Below, one piece after another: positions 26,535 to 33,787 of a stretch of 64,000 nucleotides of DNA. The notes below the pieces were generated by a model that saw nothing but the letters and a program-made list of their open reading frames with translations, was not told the DNA's origin and searched no databases. Source of the DNA: Tropicibacter sp. Alg240-R139. Lineage in GTDB: Bacteria; Pseudomonadota; Alphaproteobacteria; Rhodobacterales; Rhodobacteraceae. Location: the NCBI RefSeq assembly GCF_900537075.1, contig NZ_UNRA01000007.1, forward strand, positions 99,827-163,826, in the 5' to 3' direction. Within the stretch, counting starts at the first letter, position 1. The number at the start of each line of letters is the position of its first letter. The translations under genes and the position numbers were made by a program.

Positions 26535-26819
26535 ATGAACAACGAATGGCCTCTGTGGGAAGTTTTCATTCGCGGCCAGCACGGCATGAGCCACCGTCAC
26601 GTTGGCAGCCTGCACGCACCGGACGCCGAAATGGCGATCAAGAACGCCCGCGATGTATATACCCGCCGCAACGAAGGCGTGTCGATCTGGGTGGTTGAGG
26701 CCGTGCATATCGCCGCCTCGTCGCCCTCGGACAAAGGCCCGCTTTATGAGCCCAGCGAAAGCAAAGTCTATCGTCACCCGACCTTCTTTGACATTCCTGA
26801 TGAAGTGGGGGCCATGTGA
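26535..26819 (+). CDS. paaB: Phenylacetyl-CoA epoxidase subunit PaaB
   Basis: Small structural subunit, 94 residues, that bridges PaaA-PaaC dimers in the epoxidase complex. The conserved start WPLWEVFIRGQHGMSHRHVGSLHA and the AIKNARDVYTRRNEG segment are diagnostic. AGGAGGAGA lies before the ATG. The gene follows paaA after 86 bases and overlaps paaC at TGATG. Confidence 0.97.
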   Translation: MNNEWPLWEVFIRGQHGMSHRHVGSLHAPDAEMAIKNARDVYTRRNEGVSIWVVEAVHIAASSPSDKGPLYEPSESKVYRHPTFFDIPDEVGAM

Positions 26820-27580
26820 TGACGCGTAACGAGGCTCTGTTCGAATTCCTCCAACGTATGGGGGACAACACCCTGATCCTGGGTCACCGGATCAGTGAAT
26901 GGTGCGGTATGGCCCCGGTTCTGGAAGAGGACATCGCACTGTCAAACACCGCGCTGGACTTCATCGGTCAGACACAGTTCTGGCTGGGTTATGCCGGTGA
27001 GATTGAGGGCGAAAGCAGGGATGCGGACCGTCTGGCGTTCCACCGCGACGCCTGGGATTTCCGTAATGTCTTGTTGGTCGAAATGCCGAATGGCGATTTT
27101 GGTCAGACCATTATGCGGCAGTTCCTGTTTGACGCCTGGCATTCGATCTATGTCGCGCGCCTGATCAAAAGCAGCAACAAGCGCGTGTCCGAGATCGCCG
27201 AAAAGGCCAGCAAGGAAATCGCCTATCACTTGGAGCGTTCGGCCGACACGGTTGTGGCCTTGGGTGATGGGACCGAGGAAAGCCATGCCCGCATGCAAAA
27301 GGCACTGGATTACCTTTATCCCTATGTGGGTGAGATGTTTCTCTCTGACGAGGTGGATGCCGAGATGGCCGCGGCAGGCATTGCCCCGGACCCAAGCACG
27401 TTGCGCGATGAGTATGATCTGCTGGTGCAGAAGGTTCTGGACGAGGCAACACTCACCGTGCCTGGGAACCGCTTTGCCCAAAAGGGCGGCAAATCCGGCG
27501 CCATGCACACCGAACATCTGGGTCATCTGCTGTGCTCGATGCAGTGGTTGCAACGTGCCTACCCCGGCGGAAATTGGTGA
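26819..27580 (+). CDS. paaC: Phenylacetyl-CoA epoxidase structural subunit PaaC
   Basis: Ferritin-like partner of PaaA, 253 residues, without a working diiron site in known complexes. LGHRISEWCGMAPVLEEDIALSN and FLFDAWHSIYVARLIKS are typical, and AMHTEHLGHLLCSMQWLQRAYP marks the C-terminus. A GTG lies one codon upstream, but the ATG at 26819 overlaps the paaB stop as TGATG, a common coupled junction. Two palindromes follow before paaD. Confidence 0.97.
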   Translation: MTRNEALFEFLQRMGDNTLILGHRISEWCGMAPVLEEDIALSNTALDFIGQTQFWLGYAGEIEGESRDADRLAFHRDAWDFRNVLLVEMPNGDFGQTIMRQFLFDAWHSIYVARLIKSSNKRVSEIAEKASKEIAYHLERSADTVVALGDGTEESHARMQKALDYLYPYVGEMFLSDEVDAEMAAAGIAPDPSTLRDEYDLLVQKVLDEATLTVPGNRFAQKGGKSGAMHTEHLGHLLCSMQWLQRAYPGGNW

Positions 27581-27600
27581 CAACCGATGCCACGGGGGAC

Positions 27601-27646
27601 CAATTTCTTTCAAAGAAATTGAACCAGAATTTTTCGAAAAATTCTG
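27601..27646. repeat. Tandem AT-rich perfect palindromes between paaC and paaD
   Basis: 27601-27621 is a palindrome with arms CAATTTCTTT and AAAGAAATTG around one central base. Three bases on, 27625-27646 is a perfect 22-bp palindrome with arms CAGAATTTTT and CGAAAAATTC. Both are far more AT-rich than the flanking genes. They can form two adjacent RNA hairpins inside the operon or act as protein sites. The layout looks like a repeat element; no second copy is visible in this window. Confidence 0.75.
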
Positions 27647-27683
27647 TCCGCGGGTGGCGATCGAACGACGCAAGGCAAGCCAA

Positions 27684-28145
27684 ATGAACCATGCAAGCAT
27701 AGATCAGATCTGGGAATGGCTTGACGCCGTTCCTGACCCTGAGATCCCAGTGATCTCACTCATCGATCTCGGCGTCATTCGAGACGTCGCATGGAACGAT
27801 GACACGCTGATCATCACAGTGACGCCAACTTACTCGGGCTGCCCCGCGACGTCCGTGATCAACATGGATATCGAGACCGCCCTGCGAGATCACGGCATCG
27901 AAAAGCTGCAGCTCAAACAGCAGCTGAGCCCGGCCTGGACCACCGATTGGTTGACAGAGCGCGGCAAGGCCCGACTGGAAAATTATGGGATCGCCCCACC
28001 GCAACCCGCAGGCGGACCGGAACGGTGCCCCCATTGTGGCAGCGGCAATGTGCAAAAGGTCAGCCAGTTCGGCTCAACCCCTTGTAAGGCGCATTGGCGC
28101 TGCACCGACTGCCTGGAACCGTTCGACTATTTCAAATGCATCTGA
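27684..28145 (+). CDS. paaD: Phenylacetyl-CoA epoxidase maturation protein PaaD
   Basis: MIP18/DUF59-family protein of 153 residues thought to help load iron or Fe-S into the epoxidase system. The N-terminal domain holds DPEIPVISLIDLGVIRDV and TYSGCPATSVINMDIE with the conserved Cys. The C-terminal zinc ribbon has CPHCGS and CKAHWRCTDC. The open frame runs far upstream, but the sequence becomes PaaD-like only from the ATG at 27684, after the palindromes. Confidence 0.93.
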   Translation: MNHASIDQIWEWLDAVPDPEIPVISLIDLGVIRDVAWNDDTLIITVTPTYSGCPATSVINMDIETALRDHGIEKLQLKQQLSPAWTTDWLTERGKARLENYGIAPPQPAGGPERCPHCGSGNVQKVSQFGSTPCKAHWRCTDCLEPFDYFKCI

Positions 28146-28169
28146 GCCCCAGATAAGAGGAGACGCCCC

Positions 28170-29243
28170 ATGGCGCGCTTTCACGATCTGACCGTCACAG
28201 ACGTTCACAAAACCATCCGCGACGCTGTCGTGGTCACACTGCAACCCGTCAACGGCGCAGCCGAAGAATTCGACTTCACCCAAGGCCAATACCTGACCTT
28301 CCGCCGCGATTTCGACGGCGAAGAGCTGCGGCGGTCCTATTCGATCTGCGCCGGCAAGGACGAAGGCATTTTGCAGGTTGGCATCAAACGCGTCGACGGC
28401 GGCGCCTTTTCGACCTGGGCCAATGAAGAGCTGAAAGTGGGGGACACCATTCAGGCGATGCCGCCCATGGGCGGCTTCTTTACGGCGCTCGATGCGGATT
28501 CCAGCAAGCATTACCTTGGCTTTGCCGGTGGCTCCGGTGTGACGCCCGTGCTGTCCATCCTCAAGACCACACTGGCGCGCGAACCAAAGGCGCGGTTCAC
28601 GTTGGTTTATGCCAACAGGGGCGTCAACACGATCATGTTCCGCGAGGAGTTGGAGGATCTCAAGAACCTCTACATGGGGCGGCTCAATGTGATCCACATT
28701 CTGGAAAGCGACGCGCAGGATATTGATCTCTTCACCGGTCTGGTGACGCAAGAAAAATGTGCCGAGCTCTTCAAACGCTGGATCGATATCAAGACCGTGG
28801 ACACCGCCTTTATTTGCGGACCCGAGCCGATGATGCTGGGCATTGCCGCTGCTCTACGCGATCACGGGCTGGACGATGCACAGATCAAGTTCGAACTGTT
28901 TGCCAGCGCCCAACCGGGTCGCGCCAAGCGCAAGACCGCCTCGGGCGATGCTGCAAGCAGCGCCAACCAGACTAAGGCAGCCATCACGCTGGACGGTTCG
29001 ACCCAGACGATCACCCTGCCCAAGGACATGTCGATCCTGGACGGTGCGCTCGAAAATGCGATGGACGCGCCTTACGCTTGCAAAGCAGGAGTTTGTTCAA
29101 CATGTCGTTGTAAGGTGCTCGAGGGCGAGGTCGAAATGGTCGCGAACCACGCGCTGGAGGATTATGAGGTCGAGAAAGGCTATGTCTTGTCCTGCCAGGC
29201 CTTCCCGCTGACGGATTCCGTCACAGTCGACTTTGATCAGTAA
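28170..29243 (+). CDS. paaE: Phenylacetyl-CoA epoxidase reductase PaaE
   Basis: Flavin reductase that passes electrons from NADPH to the PaaABC epoxidase, 357 residues. Domains in order: FAD-binding barrel (RRSYSICAGKDEG), NAD(P)-binding domain (FAGGSGVTPVLSILKTTL) and a C-terminal plant-type 2Fe-2S ferredoxin with CKAGVCSTCRCKV and the fourth Cys in YVLSCQAFPL. A linker rich in Ala, Ser and Lys joins the ferredoxin. AGAGGAGA precedes the ATG. It is followed 11 bases on by a further paa-like gene. Confidence 0.95.
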   Translation: MARFHDLTVTDVHKTIRDAVVVTLQPVNGAAEEFDFTQGQYLTFRRDFDGEELRRSYSICAGKDEGILQVGIKRVDGGAFSTWANEELKVGDTIQAMPPMGGFFTALDADSSKHYLGFAGGSGVTPVLSILKTTLAREPKARFTLVYANRGVNTIMFREELEDLKNLYMGRLNVIHILESDAQDIDLFTGLVTQEKCAELFKRWIDIKTVDTAFICGPEPMMLGIAAALRDHGLDDAQIKFELFASAQPGRAKRKTASGDAASSANQTKAAITLDGSTQTITLPKDMSILDGALENAMDAPYACKAGVCSTCRCKVLEGEVEMVANHALEDYEVEKGYVLSCQAFPLTDSVTVDFDQ

Positions 29244-29254
29244 GGAGAGCGATC

Positions 29255-30013
29255 ATGGCAGAAGATATGACAATCGTAAGCTACCTGGCCGCCGGCGGGG
29301 TGCTAACCAACCCCACTAACGTGCCGCCGCGCTATCGTGCCGAGCTGATGAAGTTGATGGCGACGTTTGTCGACAGTGAACTGGCTGGTGCCGCGGGCTT
29401 TGCTGATGTAATCAACGCAGGCCCCGGTATCAAGGAGCGCATTGCCGCCGCCAAGATCGTGCTGGAAAAGACAGACAATGCCGACCGCGTGTTACGCGTC
29501 ATGGCCGAATTTGGTGTGGATGCAGATCGCTATGCCTCGCACCACCCCTGGACCGCCCGGCTGGAACGGGACGCCGATATTGGGATGTCCCGCAGCGATC
29601 ACGACATGCGCCTGTCAGTATTCAATTACCCGCTTGATGGTTGGGTCGATTCCGTGGTGATGAACGTGCTGATGAGCAGGGCCGTGGTGATTCAGTTGAC
29701 CGAGTTTTCGCTGATCTCGTACCAGCCCCTGGCCGAGGCTTTCCGCACCATCCTGCCTGTGGAAACACGCCATGCGGAACTCGCTGTCGAAGGTGCACTA
29801 AAGCTGGCGCAAAAGGGCGCCGCGTCGGACATGCAAAAATCGGTCGACTATTGGTGGCCGCGTGTCGCCGCAAGCTTTGGCTCTGGCGCGTCTAACAAGG
29901 CGGGTGCGCTCAAGGACATGGGCCTGCGCCGCTCCACAAACGCCGAACTGAAAACACGCTGGGAGGTGGAAGCCGCTACTGTGCTCGAAAGCCTCGGCCT
30001 GAAGCGCCCGTGA
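29255..30013 (+). CDS. PaaA/PaaC-like ferritin-fold protein
   Basis: Protein of 252 residues at the end of the paa operon. VDSELAGAAGFADV and the motif ETRHAELAVEG (ExxH) with nearby acidic residues resemble the phenylacetic-acid catabolic (PF05138) group, but it is neither PaaA nor PaaC, which are both present. It could be a spare subunit, an assembly factor or an oxygenase for another CoA ester. The sequence runs HDMRLSVFNYPLDGWVDSVVMNVL in the middle, where PaaA has a similar FNYPSLNW segment. AAGGAGAG precedes its ATG. Confidence 0.75.
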   Translation: MAEDMTIVSYLAAGGVLTNPTNVPPRYRAELMKLMATFVDSELAGAAGFADVINAGPGIKERIAAAKIVLEKTDNADRVLRVMAEFGVDADRYASHHPWTARLERDADIGMSRSDHDMRLSVFNYPLDGWVDSVVMNVLMSRAVVIQLTEFSLISYQPLAEAFRTILPVETRHAELAVEGALKLAQKGAASDMQKSVDYWWPRVAASFGSGASNKAGALKDMGLRRSTNAELKTRWEVEAATVLESLGLKRP

Positions 30014-30391
30014 TCAAACATCCCAGCCTACGGCCTGCGGATGAGTGGGCTGGGATTAGCACAATTTGGCTTACGACCCCCTTGGTGACGGAGTTCCTCC
30101 CAGAATAACTCAGTTGCAGCGTCGTGATCCCAGCGTTCAACCAATGGCGATCAATTAGTTGACGGATCTGTTTTCCTAAGCGCCATACAGCCCCCAAAAA
30201 CCTCGTCTTTTAGTGCGAGATTCAAAAAATACTGTCCTGATAATCTGTAAATGTTGTGGAGTGTTTTCCCTGTCGCTCCAACCTGCTTAACCCGGAAAAA
30301 CAAACCTGCGCACAACACTTTGGCTTAGGGTCACTACAGGGTTTGCGGAGAAGCCGTGTTGAGTTTCCGGTTTATTTGACCGGCGCAAAGC
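30014..30391. other. Low-GC intergenic stretch, function not recognised
   Basis: Between the end of the paaJ-ABCDE operon and the repeat at 30392 there is no believable gene. Base use is visibly lower in GC than in neighbouring genes. ATCCCAGCC (30020-30028) and GGCTGGGAT (30048-30056) form a 9-bp stem with a 19-base loop just after the last gene but without a T run, so it is at best a weak terminator. The rest shows no homology I recognise. Confidence 0.4.
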
Positions 30392-30442
30392 CGCTCCCTC
30401 CCGTCGTCGACGTTTCAGTAAAACATCTCCTCCCGTTGGGCC
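30392..30442. repeat. Dispersed intergenic repeat (copy B, short form)
   Basis: CGCTCCC, CCCGTCGTCGA, GTTTC, AAACA and CTCCTCCCGTTGGGCC occur in the same order and near-identical spacing as in 1847-1898. Directly after it, overlapping its last bases, GGGCCAAGC (30438-30446) and GCTTGGCCC (30455-30463) form a 9-bp hairpin. The long tail of copy A is missing. The region to 30538 holds nothing else I recognise. Confidence 0.65.
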
Positions 30443-30538
30443 AAGCTCACGTGGGCTTGGCCCCTACCGCCCGCAGGACGCAAGGCAAACAGGCCGCGCA
30501 GCTTCTTCTACTTCACAGCTAACATAACCTAGGTGTTC

Positions 30539-31135
30539 TTAGATTTTGGTCAGGCCACCAAGCGTCAGATTGGAAACCACCGCAGCGTAATCTTCGCGCG
30601 CTTTGGCCCCGGCCCCGGTGTTCCACATGTAATACCAGTTCAGCATCCCGAACACGGACATGGTTGCAGAGCGGAGTTTCTCGCCATCGCTCGCAATCCT
30701 CTGTGGCGCGTTCTCGGCAATGATCCCGCTCACAAATTCCACCATGTCGCGCTGATAGCGGCGCAATACCTTTTGCTGCTCTTCCGGCAGGGCCGACAAG
30801 CCGCTGGTTTGTACGCGGTGTTCATCGTCGACACCCTGATAAGCCAGCAATGTTTCAGCAACGACCTTGTGCAAACGCTCCTCACTGGACAGTCCGTCCA
30901 GTTCAATCCCGCAGATCAGGTCGCGAAGCTCGCGCAGGTAGGTTTCAAGGATGTCATACAGGATGGCATCCTTGCTGTCGTAGTAGTGATAGATATTCGC
31001 CTTGGATATCCCGCATTCACGCGCCAATTGGGTCATCGAGGCGCGGTCGAACCCTTCGCGCGCAAAGACGCGCGCGGCGGATTTCAGTATCTGAGCCCGT
31101 TTCTGATCATGGTCTTTTGCAATCGTGCGGGCCAA
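30539..31135 (-). CDS. paaR: TetR-family regulator of phenylacetate genes (PaaR)
   Basis: TetR-type repressor of 198 residues. The HTH reads SMTQLARECGISKANIYHYYDSKDAIL; the rest is the helical ligand domain. It follows paaK by 3 bases, so it is made with the operon it probably controls, and phenylacetyl-CoA is the likely inducer by analogy with known PaaR proteins. The start is TTG, placed by AAGGAG six bases before it; a rare start would keep its level low. Candidate operators are described at 24203, 33721, 35811 and 38913. Confidence 0.85.
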   Translation of the reverse strand: MARTIAKDHDQKRAQILKSAARVFAREGFDRASMTQLARECGISKANIYHYYDSKDAILYDILETYLRELRDLICGIELDGLSSEERLHKVVAETLLAYQGVDDEHRVQTSGLSALPEEQQKVLRRYQRDMVEFVSGIIAENAPQRIASDGEKLRSATMSVFGMLNWYYMWNTGAGAKAREDYAAVVSNLTLGGLTKI

Positions 31136-31138
31136 GGC

Positions 31139-32449
31139 CTACTCCTTATCTCGGTTGTCGACGACACGTTGGGCCTTGCCTTGGGACCGCGCCACCTCGC
31201 CGGGATCACCCACGACGATTTCAGTTGAAACCCCCACGATATCCTTGATCCGCTTGCTCAGCATCCGCGCGGCGGCGGTCTTGCTCAGCTCGTCAGCGGC
31301 ATCGGGGTTGGCTTCGACAAACACCCGCATAGCATCCATGCGCCCGGATTTGTAGAGTTCGATCTGGAAATGCGGGGCCAGGCCGCCGGTTGCCATAAGT
31401 TGCTCTTCGATCTGGGTCGGAAAGACGTTGACGCCACGAAGGATGATCATGTCATCCGAGCGGCCTGTGATCTTTTCCATCCGCCGCAGCGAGCGCGCAG
31501 TGCCTGGGAGCAGACGTGTCAGGTCGCGGGTGCGATAGCGGATCATCGGCAGGCCCTCTTTGGTGAGGGTGGTGAAAACCAGCTCTCCCATCTCACCATC
31601 GGGCAGCACTTCGCCGGTTTCGGGGTCGATCACCTCGGGGTAGAAGTGATCTTCCCACACATGAAGACCATCCTTGGTCTCGACACACTCGTTGGCAACA
31701 CCGGGCCCCATAATTTCGGACAGGCCGTAGATGTCGACCGCGTGCATGTCGAATGCCTTTTCGACCTCGACCCGCATGGCGTTGGTCCAGGGTTCGGCGC
31801 CAAATACACCCACCGACAGCGAGCTGTCGCGTGGATCGAGACCCATCTTGTGGAATTGCTCCAGAATGTTGAGCATGTAGGACGGCGTCACCATGATGCC
31901 GTCCGGCTTGAAATCGTTGATCAACCCGACTTGTTTCTCGGTCTGCCCGCCACCCATAGGCACGACGGTCGCACCCAGCCGTTCGATCCCGTAATGCGCG
32001 CCCAGGCCACCGGTGAACAAGCCATAGCCATAGGCGTTGTGAACCATGTCACCCCGGCGCAGGCCCGAGGCGCGCAGGGAACGCGCCAGCAAGTCGGCCC
32101 AATTGTTGATGTCATTGGCGGTATAGCCCACCACTGTCGCCTTGCCGGTGGTGCCGGACGAGGCATGCAAGCGCATGATCTGTTCGCGCGGCACCGCAAA
32201 CAGGCCAAAGGGATAATTGTCGCGCAAGTCGTTTTTATAGGTGAACGGAAACTTGGCCAGATCTGACAGGCTTTGCAGATCATCGGGATGCACACCCGCC
32301 GCGTCGAACCGCTGTTTGTACATCGCCACGTTGTCATAGGCGTGACGCAGTGACCACCTCATCCGCTCTAGCTGTGTCGCGCGGATCTCGTCGATCGAGG
32401 CGGTCTCGATCGGTTCCAGGTCGGCTTTGTTTGGGGTCAGGTCCTTCAT
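31139..32449 (-). CDS. paaK: Phenylacetate-CoA ligase
   Basis: Activates phenylacetate with ATP and CoA in the first step of the pathway. The 436-residue length matches PaaK. Motifs: SSGTTGKATVVGYT (ATP loop), YGLSEIMGPGVANEC, RYRTRDLTRLLPG and GRSDDMIILRGVNVFPTQIEE. The ATG at 32449 is preferred to a GTG at 32461 because GGAGG lies between them at the right distance. paaI lies 15 bases upstream. Confidence 0.96.
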   Translation of the reverse strand: MKDLTPNKADLEPIETASIDEIRATQLERMRWSLRHAYDNVAMYKQRFDAAGVHPDDLQSLSDLAKFPFTYKNDLRDNYPFGLFAVPREQIMRLHASSGTTGKATVVGYTANDINNWADLLARSLRASGLRRGDMVHNAYGYGLFTGGLGAHYGIERLGATVVPMGGGQTEKQVGLINDFKPDGIMVTPSYMLNILEQFHKMGLDPRDSSLSVGVFGAEPWTNAMRVEVEKAFDMHAVDIYGLSEIMGPGVANECVETKDGLHVWEDHFYPEVIDPETGEVLPDGEMGELVFTTLTKEGLPMIRYRTRDLTRLLPGTARSLRRMEKITGRSDDMIILRGVNVFPTQIEEQLMATGGLAPHFQIELYKSGRMDAMRVFVEANPDAADELSKTAAARMLSKRIKDIVGVSTEIVVGDPGEVARSQGKAQRVVDNRDKE

Positions 32450-32464
32450 AGCGTCCTCCACACC

Positions 32465-32899
32465 TTAATCTTCGTCAAACAGGGTGCCCTTGATCGCCCG
32501 GGAAAAGCCCCTAAATTCGGCGATCTGCTGGCCGTTCTGATTGGTCACGGTTACATCATAAATCCCACTGCGCCCGGTCAGGCTCAGCTCGATTGCGGTG
32601 GCGGTCAGCCGGTCACCAAATTGTCCGGGCGCGATAAAGCTGATCACGTTGTGTTGGGCGACAGTCGATTGGTTGCGACTGTTGCAGGCAAAAGCAAATG
32701 CGCTGTCGGCAAGCATGAAGGTCACGCCGCCGTGGCAGATGCCATACCCATTGCAATGATGTGCCTCCACGGTCATCTCAAGGGTCGCGGTCGCCTCGTC
32801 AATGTGGGTGATTTCCATTCCGGCCCATTTAGAGGCCTGGTCCGCATCCCACATCGCCTGAGCAGAACGTTCGGCACGCGTCTTCGGCATCATTGTCAT
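32465..32899 (-). CDS. paaI: Phenylacetate pathway thioesterase PaaI
   Basis: Hotdog-fold thioesterase of 144 residues that hydrolyses ring-hydroxylated phenylacetyl-CoA and other stalled esters, sparing CoA. The core motif is NGYGICHGGVTFMLADSAFAFACNS, and the length and gene order match PaaI. Its ATG overlaps the stop of the isomerase gene by ATGA. A second, different PaaI-like thioesterase is encoded in the pim-like operon at 4356-4727. Confidence 0.93.
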   Translation of the reverse strand: MTMMPKTRAERSAQAMWDADQASKWAGMEITHIDEATATLEMTVEAHHCNGYGICHGGVTFMLADSAFAFACNSRNQSTVAQHNVISFIAPGQFGDRLTATAIELSLTGRSGIYDVTVTNQNGQQIAEFRGFSRAIKGTLFDED

Positions 32900-33681
32900 T
32901 TACCTTGAAACTTCGGGCTTCGCTTTTCCAGAAACGCGGTGACACCTTCGGCGTAATCCGCGCTTTCACCACAGGTTTTCATGGCATCGGCTTCCATTTC
33001 AAGGTGCTCGATCAGATCGTCGGTCGCGGCTGCCTGAATGCACTGTTTGGTCAGGCCCAGCCCCAGCGTCGGGCCGTTGGCAAATTGCTCGGCCATCGCG
33101 CGGGCCTCGGCCATCAGTTGATTATCTGGCAACGCTTTCCAGATCAGTCCCCAATCCTCGGCCTGTTTCGCAGGCAAAGGTTGCGCGGTGAACGCCAACC
33201 CTTTGGCGCGCGCCTCGCCCAGCAAGCGGGGCAGATGCCATGAGCCACCGGTGTCCGGGATCAGACCGACCTTGGAAAATGACTGAATGAATTTGGCGCT
33301 TTCACTGGTCAGCACCATGTCGCAAGCCAGCGCAATGTTGGCCCCTGCCCCGGCTGCAACACCGTTCACGGCGCAGATGACGGGGAAGTTCAGTGAGCGG
33401 ATCAGAGTGACCAGCGGCGCATAGAAGGTGCGCACCGTGTTGCCCAGATCGGGCGGCCCATCCATTTTTGACGGGTCGCGATCGCCCAAATCCTGACCGG
33501 CACAGAATCCGCGTCCCGCCCCCGTCAACAGCACTGCACGGGCGCCGTTTTCCCGCGCATTTTCCAACGCCGTGCGCAGAGCATAGTGCATCTCGTCGTT
33601 GAAACTGTTCAGGCGATCAGGGCGGTTCAGGGTGATTTCAACCCAATTTCCATGATCTTGCGCAAGAATCGTATCACTCAT
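32896..33681 (-). CDS. paaG: Ring 1,2-epoxyphenylacetyl-CoA isomerase PaaG
   Basis: Crotonase-fold isomerase, 261 residues, that turns the ring epoxide into oxepin-CoA. FCAGQDLGDRDPSKM and CAVNGVAAGAGANIALACD form the oxyanion hole, and the catalytic Asp is in SKVGLIPDTGGSWHLPRL, as in PaaG proteins. The C-terminus FLEKRSPKFQGK is typical. The ATG at 33681 is chosen over 33699 because PaaG proteins begin here. It is the first gene of the minus-strand paaG-I-K-R operon. Confidence 0.92.
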   Translation of the reverse strand: MSDTILAQDHGNWVEITLNRPDRLNSFNDEMHYALRTALENARENGARAVLLTGAGRGFCAGQDLGDRDPSKMDGPPDLGNTVRTFYAPLVTLIRSLNFPVICAVNGVAAGAGANIALACDMVLTSESAKFIQSFSKVGLIPDTGGSWHLPRLLGEARAKGLAFTAQPLPAKQAEDWGLIWKALPDNQLMAEARAMAEQFANGPTLGLGLTKQCIQAAATDDLIEHLEMEADAMKTCGESADYAEGVTAFLEKRSPKFQGK

Positions 33682-33720
33682 GTCAGGTCCGCTTTGCAAA
33701 TGTTTCTACAAAATAGTTGC

Positions 33721-33741
33721 ATTAACCGAACGGTTGGTCAA
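33721..33741. promoter_or_regulatory. PaaR operator in the divergent paaG / hydratase-dehydrogenase promoter
   Basis: Read on the minus strand, this 21-base site agrees with the paaZ promoter site (38913-38933) at all but four positions. Its core is AACCGTTCGGTTAAT. On the plus strand it fills the spacer between TTGCAT (33717-33722) and AATAAA (33740-33745), a 17-base spacing. On the minus strand TTGACC forms a -35 for paaG. One repressor dimer could thus silence both directions. Confidence 0.65.
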
Positions 33742-33787
33742 TAAATTTTTCGAATATGTTGATTCTCTGGTTTTGAGGGCAAGGCAC

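Noticed and set aside
27252..27683. N-terminal extension of the paaD frame
   Set aside because: It overlaps paaC in another frame and runs through two palindromes; PaaD similarity begins only at 27684.
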